This document shows positions 1-14,700 of a stretch of 64,000 bases of DNA, piece after piece. Below the pieces are notes generated by a model. The model was not told the DNA's origin, did no database searches, and saw only the letters and a list, made by a program, of their open reading frames with translations. This DNA comes from Camarhynchus parvulus (Eukaryota > Chordata > Aves > Passeriformes > Thraupidae). Every line of letters begins with the position of its first letter. The first letter of the stretch is position 1. Position numbers and translations under genes: made by a program. The stretch lies in assembly GCF_901933205.1 (NCBI RefSeq), contig NC_044571.1, forward strand, positions 76,013,689-76,077,688, in the 5' to 3' direction.

Positions 1-3000
1 GCAAAAGAACTATTCCATTATCATTTCCAACAGTAGTCAGAAAGTTAAGCGAGAAAGTTAATCACTGGAAAAATCATTACCAGGTCATCCTCTGATTCAG
101 TTCATGCCCAAAGCAAAATTATCACTACGCAGTTCCACCCTGTGCCCTTTCTATTTTGTGGCTGATCCCTGAATTTTCTTTTTGGGTCTCTCCTCTCCCC
201 ACCCACTGTCTGGGGGGTTTCTGAGAACCCTTTTTGCGCTGGTTGCCCTCTCTATCCAATGGATGCTGTGGTTCCTACCCTGGAATATCACCTTCCACAT
301 TTGTGAATGCAAACTTAAATCCTATTTTAGTTGGTAGGAGGGCTGAAACAAAAGTCTTGGGAGCTATATTTGCACTTATCTTTGAAAAAAAAGTTGAAAT
401 AAATGAGAATCTCACTGTATTTTAATAGAATCTGAAAGCTAATGCGTGCATTTATCTTTTCACAAAATTAAGCACTTGGAATACACAAAATTTCAGACTA
501 AAGCATTACTCATTTGGAAATCTAGGAGTTAAAATCTCTGGCAGACTTTAAAACATTTCATCACCATTCAGAAGAAGATGCCAAAACCTCAAGATAACTC
601 ACCGGAATACTCCAGTGCTAAAAGACACTGAGCATCTTCTTCGCTGCTGCCAAGCTTAGCATCTTTCAGTATAAAGTATGACGGTGAAATGACCTTTAAG
701 AGACTGTGTCTGGTAAACTGAGATCAAGAGTGACATCAGTCCTGAAACAGCTGCACGATGGGTGATGAATGATAATTTTTTTCAAGTAATTTGATTCTTC
801 CATTAAGAACCCAATTTTTAGAAGAGTTCATAGCTCAGTAGCTCCATCTGCAGCTCTCAAAGCTAAGGCCAGGCCTGAGAAAACACCTCCCAATGGACAC
901 TTCCACCCAAAGTTGTGGAAAATCTCATTGGTACTGGGCCCATGTGAGTTGGTGAACACCGCAGCGCTAACCTGGTGGAGAACTAGCTGGTACCTTAGAC
1001 CTTCTCTTTGCTTGCTTGTAAATATCTCATCCAGCACTGCCCTGAACCATACACAGAAAACTTTAAATTTTGCTTAATATGGTTTGGCTTCTGAAGAGGT
1101 TCTAGAAGTGGAAAAGCAACTGTAGCTTAAACCTGAAGTGCATTAATAGATTTGTGTCAGGAAGTTTTCACAGTGGTTTTGCTCAGTGCCTATATTAAAC
1201 CAAGGCTATTAATAGGGTTGAAATATTTTGGTAAGTCTCATGAACTTTCACATCAAACTGAGACAGAAACTTAAGTCTTGGAGAAACTCTTGTGTACTTT
1301 TCTGTGACTTGTTCTGCTTACCTCTGTTCTTCTTGTTTATTGGAAAAAAAACAGGAAAGGGAAGGGTCAAAATGAAATCTGAGAAGTTGTTCTCATGGTG
1401 ATCCCAGTCTGCCTGACAGCCAGAGCCATCAGAAATTGCCTGAGAGCTTTGCTTTACAGAATAAAGGAGCAAGCATGTTCCCAATTACAGCTGGTAACCA
1501 CATGTCCTGGGGTGACTTTATTATTGGATTTGCTTTCTAGAAGATCTCAGTGCGGAGGTTTTCTCCAAAATTTGCCCTAAACCAGGACACCACAACAATT
1601 AATCCAATAAATATAACTAATTTTTAACTGGCAACTGCTAACAATACATCTTGAGAGAGGTGTTCATTGTTTGAGCCAATGGATACTCTACTTAAAAGTA
1701 ATGTAAAAGATAACTAGCTAGAATTGTCTGAAATGTCAGGGGTTGGACTTATGCCAAGGATTGATTCGCTGTTTATGACTGAAGGTATTACTTCAAGGGT
1801 GCAGCATACTTAAAAACTATGATCACTATGTCAAGTAATGAAGAGAATGTAAATAATGTTACTCCAAAAGAAGAATGACTTTGCATACTGTGAAGGTTCT
1901 CAAGCAGCTTTTTTAGTCTTCAAATATTTTCCTTCTTTGTACCAGCATGATGCCAACTTATGTTTAAACTCTGCTTGTCCTCATCACACACATACACATT
2001 AACATACAGGAACACATGCACATGATTTTATGGAGGAACAGTTATACAGTGTTTGTTTCCATTGGTTTATTCCATGAGGAATGGTTAGTGTTCTGTTTCA
2101 GACATTCCTAACTGGGTTATCTCTTACAGTCATTAGCCTCTTCCACCAAAATATTGGATTATGCATCATAACTAAAATTAATAAATTGACTAATTCAAGA
2201 CATCAATTATTATCATTGTCAAGCGTATGTTCCTGAAAATATTCTCTTCCCCTGTGCCTGGGGAGACTATGGGGCTGTCTTTATGGAGACTCTTCCTTGC
2301 ATCATTATATTTATAAAGCAGAGACATTTACATTCCCAAATCTGACCACTGGCGTGTCCTTCCTTCTCATCCACTCATCCATTTTAATGTGTTTCATTGA
2401 TGAGTCCCACTTTGTCCACAATTTCTAATTTGATTTGTAATACTTTCTGTCTTGGATTTCACTTGAAGGACCTTACACTATCCAAGAATTTGCCCACACT
2501 CCCCGTTTCTCTCTCATTTCATATTCACTCCCTCATTCCTACCTTGTAACCTGTTCAGTATGTCCCTGATACTATTACTACACAAGGGACTTTCAAACAA
2601 GCTAAAAGATAGAACTGACACTATCAACCTGAACAGAATTACTGTTTAAAAATTTTTAGTCTTTTTACCATGATTTCATGTCTTAATATCTTCCTACCTT
2701 TTAGATTCTGTAGATTTGGCTTTATTTTTTATGCTTTTTTTCTTACTTTGATAAGAAACTTGATAAAGCAATTTATTTGGGTTACCACAGAATTACCTGC
2801 CTTTCTCTATGTTTCTATAATTTTCTATGCTAATTAATGTATGGTTTTGAACCTTGTAAAGATGAACACATTATTAGTGAGCAGTTAAGGATTAAAAGTC
2901 TCAGATAAGTGGTTCAGATTAAAGTGAACTTCTGTATTTCTGATTTAAATTACAAGGAGGACAAAAAAAAAGATCCAAAAAATATTTATTATGATGCTTT

Positions 3001-5663
3001 GTAAATGTGTAGCATTACAGGGAATCAAATTATGCATGGTAAACAGGGTAAACAGGCAAATAACATAAATTGAAGAAAGACCTAAAAAGAGGAGAAGCAG
3101 AGTAACTAGTTATAAATAGCTTTGATTCAAAAGACTTAACTTTCTTCCTGTTTTGGAGCATATTTCATAGCAGTGTCTAATGTGTCTTGAAGCAAAACTG
3201 GCAGGAAATGCAGTAAAAGGTCATACAATGTTTCAAATATGGTATCAGCTGTGCTATAGTGTTAGCTGTCCCTCTAAGAGGTGATACAGCTTCCCAAGGA
3301 GAACTGCCTCTATTCTGGCACTGGGTGCAGCCCTGGATATCAGGATGACCATCCTTGTGCCCACACAGAATTCAGGTTACCCAGCATTTCCAGGAGTGCC
3401 CATGGATCTGACTGACACTTCACAGGCACTACAAAATGCACAGCATTGCTTGCATCAATGATTCTCGTGGACTCCCAGATGTTTTTTTCAGCGTCATATG
3501 AGTGTTTGTCAATTGCATTTGCCTATTAATAGCTTGCCTATTAATAAATAGGAAATAGAAAATTAATATTGGCTTTGTTAATTAAACACACTGTCCTCTG
3601 TTTAGTACCCAAATAACAAGGCAGCTACATACAGCAACTCTCAGATGTTACCAATTTTCCTGAAATAAGGCTACCTGCTGCATGATTCTTGCCTTTGTGA
3701 CAACTTCCCTGTTTGTTGATATTAAAATCCACTTCCCAGGGACACAAGTCTCATGCAGTCCAGAACAGCACGTACTGAGCACAAGTCATACTGATTTTGG
3801 AGGATCTTTAACATAGCAATGGTAGCCACAAAAGGAAATTTCCATTTTCTTTCTATGTAGTTACACTGACATAAACACAACGGAGGCATTTACTAAACAA
3901 GGCCTACAAATTACTACCCCAGTCCCACCCCAGTCCTAAGTAAAATTCCAGTCTCTTTGAATTTTAGGTGTAAAGCTTGATTACTGAAGACCCCATCCTT
4001 CCTGCAAGGCAGTGTATTGTCAGAATAACAAGAGCCCAAACCAAGCAGGAATGTCTCAGGAGAAGTGAAGAGTTTGCATGCTGACAGGGTGTCTGCCTGG
4101 CTGTTTGTTAAGATTATTTGAACATCCAGTCCATCATACATGTTTTGCCTGACAGTCCCTGTTACTGTGTATGTTACTAATATCTTTTCTAGATTTAGAA
4201 TACCACCTTGAGAACTCATTTTTGCCTTTAAGTGTCTGTATAAATCCTACAACTACACGATTATGACTAATGATGTGGACCCACTGATGCATACAGAAGC
4301 AAAAATAATATATTGGTAATAAGGTAGCTCAGGACAGCAGACAATTTTTGGAGGCTGCAGACTTTATAAACAGAAATAATTTCAATAACTAATAAAAATA
4401 ATGTAATTAGGATGGTCTAGTCAAATGTCTGTGTCCTAATGAAGTGTCTCATTTGCAGCCAGGCTCAAGTAAACATCCTGCAGTTTGAAGAAATTCCATA
4501 TTGGTATGGCGAAGAAAATTTAGAATGCCAGACTTCTAATATTGGTTTGTTCGTGTCTCTTGTTCAAAATTTAAAAAGACAAAATTTAAAGACAGAAAAT
4601 TAGAGCAGTTTTTAAGTATCTCAGGAATAGTTTTCCAGATGTTCAGCCACACATCCCTGGAAAATCATTCATAGGCAATAGATAGAACTCATCCTCTACT
4701 ATTTGGTTCTATCAAAAGGTCCCAAATCATGGTGGCAGGCAAGACTCATTTTCCTCAGGTCAGTGTAGTCAGGGCTGTGTTACCCATTCCTCCATTGCCT
4801 GGGGAAGAAACATTTTTCTCATAATTGTCCTCCTGTGCAAAACCAGTGCCAAGGTCCAAGGTGCCTAAATAATCCTATATTTGTTCTCAAAGTTATTTGC
4901 TGACATACCCACTGTGCAAGGTCATTGACTTGTAGAGGGGCAGCCAGAAGCTCTTAGCCTGGATCAAGTTGAAATACATTAAATTTTCAAGGGATAGAAA
5001 GAAGTATGTGATGTTTCGATTCCTTGGGAAAAATACTGAAAAAACTCACAAGGGAACGAAAACCTTTTGTCAGTCCAGAGTCAGGTATCACTGTTTTGTC
5101 AGTCCTTCTGGTACATTTACTATTTTGATGTTATAGGCACATTCTCAGTACATAGGTCATGTGAACATGACTTACAAAGCTCTATTTTTAGCCTGAATGA
5201 ATACATATTTTATGAGAGGAAGAGTTTTCTTCACAAAAAGAGCTTGCAAATGATGTGAGACTGTTTTTTCCCACAGACCCTTACACATGTGTTGCAAACA
5301 TTCAGAGTAACAAAAGTGTTTAATCTGGCTGGCTAGGACAGCTGCACGAGTTAAAATACAGTTCTAAGTTCATTGGTAGATGTTTCTACAACCAGATGTT
5401 CAACTTGTGCATCCTCTTATGCACTGAGTAAATTAAAGAATAATCTGTGATTACATTATGCTCTGTACTCTACTGCACTGCAGATTGTGGCAATTGTCTC
5501 AAAAACTTCCCAAAAGTTGAGGAACTAACTATAGTTCAAAATACTCTCTGTTTGCTCTGTCAACCTTCTTTCCTCATGCAGAAAAGGTTTGGTTGGTTTG
5601 GTTATGGCTGGATAAATGTTATATGGCAATTCAGACATGTATTACCCAAGACAGCATTTGCAT

Positions 5664-5665
<2 letters not shown>
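1..5665. other. Intergenic, no gene seen
   Basis: AT-rich DNA with only short chance open frames. No repeat family was recognised. A small local duplication of GCCTATTAATA occurs near 3,521-3,546. Confidence 0.6.

Positions 5666-5701
<36 letters not shown>
5666..5701 (+). repeat. Poly(A) tract of 36 bases
   Basis: An uninterrupted run of 36 A. No AATAAA stands at a suitable distance upstream and no gene-like sequence precedes it, so a simple mononucleotide repeat is more likely than the tail of a processed pseudogene. Length may be affected by sequencing. Confidence 0.95.
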
Positions 5702-5703
<2 letters not shown>

Positions 5704-8700
5704 CATTTCAGTTTGTTGTGAATGCTACTAATCATATACCCAGTGAAACTATTAGTGTTCCAAAAAAAACTGATGGTAGCCAGCTGCTGTTCCCCTGCAA
5801 ATTGCAGAGTCAATGTAGTGATCAAGCAGCCTGTGCTGGTGTAGAGCAGGAAAGGAGTCAAATATGTGTTTTTCCAGCCAGCTGTTTTCAGCAACTGCCA
5901 ACATACTCACTGCCATGGGTAGGCAGAGTCCATCTGCCTGTTACCAACTAAAAGATCATTTAAACCTCTACAAATACCTTTTCTTTGTTTAGTGCTTGTG
6001 CAGTCACTTGCCAATTTATGAAAGGCTGGATGAGCATCTGGGAAATGGAAATCATGTCCCTGTTTACAGAACAAATGGTTCATCACAACTGCCCTTGCTG
6101 GACTCTCTTTTGCTGCCCTTCCCTACTTGCTGTCACTGCCTGGGGTGTTGACACCATCATGTATGCCTGGTCTGCCAGTCAGACCATGAACAAATCTAGT
6201 GCTTGATTTTGGTGGTTTGTTTATTTGTTTGTTTAATATTTTTCAAGGTTTTCCTTAAAGTCCTTCCCAGGCACAGGGTGGGAATCGGCAGACAGGAGGG
6301 ACAGGGCTACGTGTTATTTTATATCATCATCTCTATCAAACATATTTTAGACTCAATCCATAGCCTAAGCGTGGACTGAATAGAACTGCAAAGATTAATG
6401 TAGAAATCAGGGAAAAAGAAGTTACCTGAATTAAACTAGACCACACTTGTTTCACCACACAGATAAGCTATCAGTCCTTGGGGAAAAGAAAGTTTTGAAA
6501 CATGAGATTAGGAGACCCAGGACACAGATTTAGGATTCTACCAGTTTAATTGCTAATTGGGTTAGAGTTTAAAGCCTTATGTAGCTCAGGCACGAAGACA
6601 CAATTTTTACAGTTCCTTATTCACCTTCCTCTGGAAAACATCAGTTTCTTCCAGGCTACTCAGTTCAGTGTAATGACTTTGCAGCCTGAGGAGGTAACAC
6701 TAGTGAACAGCACAGCTTTTCAGAAAAGTTGAAACAAGAAACAGAAAGAAAGAAAACAAGTATGTCTTGTTCATACAAACAGGATTGGTTTTGATTTCAT
6801 TCTTCCCATTTGGGAATGTGCAAAATTAACTTAGAAATAAAAATACTGTATTGGTAGATGTAGATACTTTGGCTGCAAAGAGCAACCAGAATACATAATA
6901 GTTCCTTTTTATGTATAATTTGTCATTGGCTTCCCTGTGAAATATACAGAGGAACTTTGAGGCCTTTGAATTACTAATAACTCAGAAAGAATCTATCCAG
7001 CCTTAAAAGCTGGGGTAATTTAATACTTAAGACACCAAGCTCCAAAAAGCTTCCCTGAGTAAAGCATTCACCAATCCAGCTTTTCAGACACCTGAAAGTG
7101 TTAAATTTGTTTTAACAGATAATCGTCCACTGTATATATATATGTAAAGTAGACAAAGAGACATAGACCATAAAAATGTATATTTATCTGCGGATATTTA
7201 TAAAAAAATCATCCTCAGACAGAGGAATGAATTTTTTTCTTGGGAAAGGGAGAAAGAGTGTCTTATAGATGCTTTCTTCTTACGAAATCTGGGCAATGTA
7301 TACACTCAGAGAAGGAGATTTTTTCTTTAGTTAGACAGCTGGAAACATGGGTGTTAAAGGACAGACCAAAAAATTGTCCAACTATTTGTGTCCAGTTGCA
7401 TCTTTAAAGGTACATAGTGTTGCTAGAATCCCTATAATTTATTAGGTTACTGTAATTTTTGGGAATATTTAAATATTGGCTTTGCTGAGTCATCTCTGTA
7501 TGGCATCATTTGTTTTTGCTATACTATAATGCTTTCATTATTCACTGACTATTTTTCACTTGATGCATCTGCATAAGTTTCATTAACATTAATGAAAATT
7601 CCAAGTTTATGTCAGATGGAGTCTAAATCTTCAAGACTGGAAATAATAGCTTTAATATTTCCTGTGAAGATGTCTGGAGAGAAGACAGGTTTAGTTCTAA
7701 TAGCCACTTCTTCCTTCCCTGCTCATTATGTCCATGTATTTACCTCTAATTATAAATTGCTGTTTTCAGAGCTACCGTACCTTTATTCAAGGGTAAACAC
7801 ATTACACTTAACCAGAAGTATAATTTAGATTCTAAAATATGAACCAATTTGTGGGGTGCTTTGGGAGGTCTTAGAAATGTAATTTAGGTTAGAGAGATCT
7901 AGAATAATTCTGTAAGCCCATACAGATTTCTCAGGAGCAATTACAAGTTCAATTATACCTGTGCGGCACGACGGGACAAATCCAGGTCTTGTGATGCAAT
8001 TGTGAGTCTGCTGGCTCCTCATGTACTCTTAACTACAACTGTTCCTGAGTTTGTAATACTTTGGGCACAGGAGACCCAGGATTATTAAGAATCTGTGTTT
8101 CATTATTTTATCATTTACCTGTATATTCCTGTTTATCATAAGCTTAGCAATAAATACAAAAAATAATTTAGTTTTAATCTACTGTAGAAATTCTGTATTG
8201 ATAACATTTTTCATCATTCTTTTTACATCAAAAAGTGGCAAAAAATTTTAATTCACCCTGGATAGAAGCCAGGCTGCCAAAATCTCATCTAATTTGAGAC
8301 ATAGGCACCTACATCAAAGCTGTGTGCATTTCGCCTAGAGAGCAGCATAGACTTGCAGCTTTCAACTATTGCCTAGTCCTGTAGGCACTTACCTCCCTAA
8401 CCTGGAAGAAGACCTTCAGGTATCCTGCATTGGTTCCTCAAACATGTTCCAAAGAGGAGCAAACATTCCTTGGGAGGATGAGCAGGCTATACTTATAATC
8501 CAGGTTTAGGCAGACAGTCACCTAGTCCGTGCAACTCCTGGAAGAAGAACTTATACATATGTTTTTGCATTTGACATTTAGTGGATGAAGCCCTCACTAC
8601 CACCTTAAACTTACTCCCTGTCTATAGTTTCCACTCACTCTTTCACCTCTGAGAAAATGTCCTCACCAGCACTGTTGTTGTTGAACTGGGAATTCTTCCT

Positions 8701-11700
8701 ACAGCTCCTCATGGATCCAAGTCATGGGGCCAAAGGAAGAAAAGACACAGGAAATCTGATTCCAGACTGCTTCTAGGCATTCCTGACAGGCTAATATTCT
8801 GAGTCAGGGCTTAGATCCCAAAGGTATTATTTTCAATAATTCACAGCTTCTTTCTCCATTCTCTGTCAGATTTGAAGCAGGGTGGATACTGCACTAGAAT
8901 TGGCCCGTGAAAAACACCTGCATACTCAGACTCCCAGTCTGAAGGGTTAGAATGACAAGATCTGATTCTATTGAAATGATATTTTAGGCATCTGATACTC
9001 ATCATTCAGCTCAGGGTCCATTTTTAAACACGCTTGTGAAAGTTCTTTAAAGATGAACCGACTTATTTTGCTCCCTGCTTTTATTGGCCAGGGCTTACCT
9101 TAGTGTTGCCATGATGATTTTGCCATAGTTGAGGTGCCAGGACTGTGTGAGATGTAACAGGACACAAATCTGTGCTATTCAAAGTTTATATGTTATGCGT
9201 AGCGGCATGCTCAAAGACAGTTTCTTCTCATAGTTTATCTCCCTTTGCAATTCTGTCACTGTTACAGTTAATACTGGAAGAAGAATATTAGGATAGCATT
9301 TATAGAAATAATATTAGATTGCCTCCACTGCGAAATATCTTTTCTTTTGCTTAAATTTTCCCATTTTATCTTTTCTTTCCTGAACTGTAAAGATTTGCAT
9401 CAATTAGAAATCACCGTCTCTACATAAGTCACAGTTCCTGATACTACCTCCCTTTTGTAGCAAATTCTCTATTATATATTCTTCTGTTCTTCAACATTTT
9501 TTAATCCTGCCCTCGCTTCCATAAGAACAAAACCAAACAAGCAAAGAACAAGAAAGACCAAAACCAAAAACCATAAATTCACTGGCTGAGCAAAGCACAA
9601 GATGGCACAATCTTTTCTTTTGGAAAGGGAAGAAAAAATATTTTTGAGTAATGGAGAAAAGGAAGAAATGCTCAAAGCATCAGTAGTAGCCAACACTAGC
9701 ATTCTTCTCCAAGAATGTAGATCTGAAGTTGTGGAAATCCTTAGGCTAAACAGGACCTAAACCTCAAGGTTCCCTTTTCTCTGTTGAAAGGACTTGTGAT
9801 TAGGTTATGAATCCTATGAATTTTTTTTTAGAAAAGCAGCAATTACTAGATTTTTGAGGACCTGAACCAGTTATGAGTCCCAGAAGAGGCAACATTATTT
9901 CTCCTGGTTTTTGGATAATGATCCACAGCAGGCAGGAGTTCAGAGTCCAGAAGTTTAGTTCAGCATGTGCTAATATAGAACAAGAGATTAGGATGCTAAA
10001 CATTGAGGGGCACACAGCAAGTTTTGGTGCTTGCAGGATCACTGAGGCAAAACAAAGGTATTTATGGCCTTTGGATCCCCAGGTTCATGTAAATGCTTTT
10101 CAAGAGTGCTGCAGCCCTTTGCTGTCTCTCCCCCAGTGCCTTCTCTTTGTTCTCCTGTACCTGAAACCTGCTTAAGACAGTAATCTGCTATCAGGAATCC
10201 CAAACACTTCAATCTATGGCTATGCTCATGCTGAGTTATTAATTCTGCCCTCTGCTCACTCCACAGCCATGGCACATTAATCCTGGCTTGGAAGATTTTC
10301 AGGTCTCTATAAGAATACAGCAAAACAGTTTAAAGAAAAGACGCCTGTTCAGAAGCTGTGATCTGATCCGTTCTGGGGAGGCAGTTCCAGCTAGCCACAG
10401 GATAGCTATTATCGTCCACCATTCAAGCAAGAAAGAATTAAATAAAAAAGCCCCAAACACAAAACCCAACAAACTTGTAATGCTGGAGAGAGAAATTTAG
10501 TACCTGTAGTGCAATTTAAAGAAAAGCAGCTCAGTAAAGATTAAAGAGAATTAAAACCAGCAAGTTCTACCTGCTGCCCAAATTTACATCAAAGATTTGT
10601 GTGGTACTTGCTGCTGAAGTTTGTGGATTTGAAGACTAAACTCTGCTCATCAAGTTGACAGAAGTTATTATTTCATACCTCTGGGATTAAAGGCATGCCT
10701 GGCCCCAAACCCTGCAGCCATGAGCATCTGACAGTGCTGAGGATGTTCCAGCATGAACTGCAAGACTGGTACCTTTCTCTCCCTTAAGTGAGCTGAAAAT
10801 GTTGTCAGGGATTGACCTGTGCTACATTCTCTATCTGAACACTAGAAAAAAATATGTGAGTTAACTTCTGTCTTCATGGGTCGTTGCAGACCATTTCCTT
10901 CTCTTTAATGTTTGTAGATAAATAGAATTCACAAAACATCTCAATTTTAGCCTATGCTGAAATCTGATGAAGTCTAGCACAGGTACAAAATCAGGCTAAT
11001 ACCAGTTGTGAAACCTCACAATCTTCACTGGGACAACATCCAGGCCAAATAGGGGTGTCACTGAAAAATGAGAATCTGTAGATACAAAAAACTGTCACCT
11101 CCCAAATTTATTGAAATCTGTTTTTAAGATTAATTTTCCTTACAAATCTTTGACAAAGTAAACTGAGGACCTCTCTCAGTACTGCCATTGGGAATGTCTT
11201 GCTTCTGAACTATTGCTGCTGCTGCAAACGCCCCACAGCTTGGTTACACCTGGTTCTGACCTGACTCAGGATGACACAAGATGGACATTCTCACCTGGGT
11301 GCTGGGGCAGGTCAATATGATGCTTCATTTTGATGCTTTCCCTCTGTGTCAAATTTGGTCGTTACAATTGCTTTGCTTTTTGCTGAATGGAACACAATGT
11401 TTTTTTTTTTAATTTCTTAATTGCAGTGGCTTTCTGAAATAATTTTGATTCTGTAGAAAAGATCAGGGGTGGATGCTCTTCCTTTTGGGTTGTTACCCAT
11501 CTTCATTATTAAGTTCCGTGTTGTTTTCAAATTAAGTGACTGACAGTGTTCAGCAGTCATTGCTATTGGGTGATAATGAAGCTAAAAACCAGTTAGAGTT
11601 TAAAGAGCATTTAAGTGAGATGTGGGGGAGATGCGGAGGCTGGGGTTCCTTGGGTTGGCAGCACAGGGCCTGGCATCAGAGCTGGGCTTTTCTTAATCAC

Positions 11701-14700
11701 TACACAGGCATTAATTTCTTCTCGTAAGCAAAAGCAGTTACTTGAGTATTTTCTAAATAAGTTCATGGATTTCAAGAACTACAGCCTAAGTGCTTGTGGT
11801 ATTCCATTTGAGAGATAATGGGAAATTTGTGTTCCTGAGATCAGATGTCATGAATTTGACCTTCATTTGTAGACAGAGTTTCGTTTCCCTCCTAATTTTT
11901 TTTCATATTTGTCCTTCTATTGGTCACAATCAATTAAAAAAGCCTCAGCCTAAACCAAACAAAGTTGACAGCAATGTGGAAGATGATGACAAAATAAAGA
12001 AATACATCTTTCATTGTAATACTTTATGGATTCCTTTGTTTAATCGCATGTTGAATTAACTTTTAAAGTAAGCTTACTCAAGGTTATTAAAAATTGATTC
12101 CTAGTAATTTAAATTGACTACTATTAAATTTTATTTGAATTAATTAACTAATTTCAATCCAATACTTGAAGAAAATATCAAAGGTCTATTTTCAGAAAAT
12201 ATTTATTCTATTCTCCTTTGGACATACTTATCATTCTTTTGAGCTAATTCTCAAATAAAAATCAAAGGGCTCATAGAGGTACTGTAAGAACCTTCTAACT
12301 TTTCTCTGACGCTCCCAGTGAGGACTGGTACCAAATAGATTCCAAAGTCTTGAGTCACTTACTTAATAGCACAGAATTGATGGCTCAGTAAAGTCCAGAT
12401 ATTGGTGAAATAATTACATTTCTATTCTGGACTAATAGATTTTTGAAATGTAACAAATTACAGCTCTGTCAAACATGGACTGAATTAAAATCATCTGCTG
12501 ATTCAATAAAAAATAAACCAAAAATTAAATAGTAATGATTAAATGAAAGCTATCATTTCTTTTATTGGTCCTACACATTTTTGGAGTTGGCACTGACAGT
12601 ATATGGACAAGTTTTTCATCAGTTTCCATAACTCCTGATCATCAAATAAAATGCCCATATATAGACTGTATATCAATAAAAGTTCTTATTCCACATGATA
12701 GTCAGCAGCTCTAGCAAGCCCATTGCCCTCATTTTTCAGGAAGCCACAGGACTGACATATCTAGAAGCCCAAGTGCAATTTCACAAGCTACTCATAGCAT
12801 GACAGTTTGCTGCCAGCAAAACTGGTTCAAAAATTAGCAATTTTCCACTCTTTTCAGAGAAAATTTGGAGGACTTTAAGCAAATTGGGCTATGACTGTGT
12901 TCTATTAACACTTGATATCCCTAGCCATGTGGGTAAACTTTAATGTGTTGGCTGAAAATGGCAGAGTGACTTGAACACACTTTCCTGTTCATCCTCCCTA
13001 CACTGGCACTATTCCTTTGCCAGCAGTGAGGGATAAATGCCCACCTCTTTGAGATGATAATGGAAGGATATTTGATTATTTGAAGACAGAGGTTTAGACT
13101 TTAAAAGATTTGTCCTTTGGGAAGTATAGGAAAGTTTAATTAGTGTTGCATGGAGACAATTTCATGGTGGTGAGTAGAAAGCATGTCTTGGTGCATGTGT
13201 TTTTGGAAGAGGTAAGGAAAAAATGATTGGCTAAAATGCTGCCCAATGCACCTGCATCAAGGCATGTAGGGTCTTTAAAAAAAAAAATTTAAAAGTTTTA
13301 TTCTGCTAAATCCTGCTGCATGCCTTGATTTACTTTCTTGAGCAAGTTGTACAGCCAAGTTCAGGCCCCTGTCAGGGAAATAATGCAGTGCTCAGAGATG
13401 CCAGAGTTGCAGTATCTTGTGTTCAGTTTGGGAAACAAATACAAAATCCACTCTCTTTTAAACTCTCTAGGCACTGTTAGTGCCAGAATGGGAAGTGTCA
13501 AATATGGCTCTTTCCACAGGCACTATTATGTATCTCAAGGCTTTCTGACAACTGGCTAAATAAGAAGATGAATCACTGTCATCCATTTAAAAGGTGGAGA
13601 AGAAAGAGCATGTCAAGGATGGTGCGAGAACCTCTCTAGCAGTTACCTTTGAGCTCAAATTATTACAAGCTCTATAACAAATTGCTTGCCTACAGGCAAG
13701 GTCACTCCTATTAATTTTTATGAATTGCCCTCAGTTCCTTGAATCCATGAACTATGCAACAAAAGGCAATCAATAAGCTTCACTAAATCAGTGTTTCAAC
13801 TTTTAATAATATCCACAGCCTTTATGGAATCAGTTCTGCTTTAATTAAAGCTTATTGAAATTGATTCAGAACAAACCTTGGACAATATGTGTCAATAAAT
13901 AATGTCTTTAAAGGACAAATTATTAGAGGAAGGCTAAGAGAGGTGATGGATCTCTGGACCTGTTTCTGGTCATTCTCTGTGCCAGGAAAGATAGTTTATC
14001 ATGTTTGTATTGCATCAGTGAGAATTCCATGTGCACGACCTCTCTAGTTGTGAAATTTCAGGAAATTCAGTGGTCCCCTAAACTACTCTAAGTTTCGGTT
14101 ATCTGGATCCCCTTTTCCTCTGGTTTTGTCATTCTCTTAGTGGCTGCCTCTGATGCAGACATGATTGACCGAACCTTAAATTTTCTAGCATAATCTCAGC
14201 AGCATGTATCTCACTGTAGGCTGCAACACCTGGCCAGAGGAGTCTGAAATGACCTTCTACTTGACCTCCAGAAACCATTGCTGAAGGACTCTGTTCTGAC
14301 AGGCCTTGTGTAATAGCAGCCCGCTCTGCAAGGCTGTCTCAGAAAGTTGTGGTGTCTCAAACAGCACAGGACTTGTGTTTAGGTAACTGAGTTGAGCTCA
14401 GATTGTCAAGGTAGCTGCTGTTGAGGAAAAACCTAGAAACTCAACTTATGAAACTTTCAGTAAAATCCTAAGAATAATTGACACAGGTACTAGGAAAGAG
14501 TGCTAATTTATGGTTAGAATAGTGCTGTATCACCTGCGATGGCAGCAATCATTATGGGTCAAAATCTTGTCATTTAATAGTTATCTAACTTTTCTTTGAG
14601 CTCAGTTGTCACCTTCCTCATATCTAATAAAATAAAAAATTTTGAAATACAATTTTCGCAAACTAACAGATGAAGTAATACACTAGTTCCTCCAGTACTT

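Noticed and set aside
5616..5951. Open frame with a poly-lysine run
   Set aside because: The lysines come from the 36-base poly(A) tract; there is no other coding signal.
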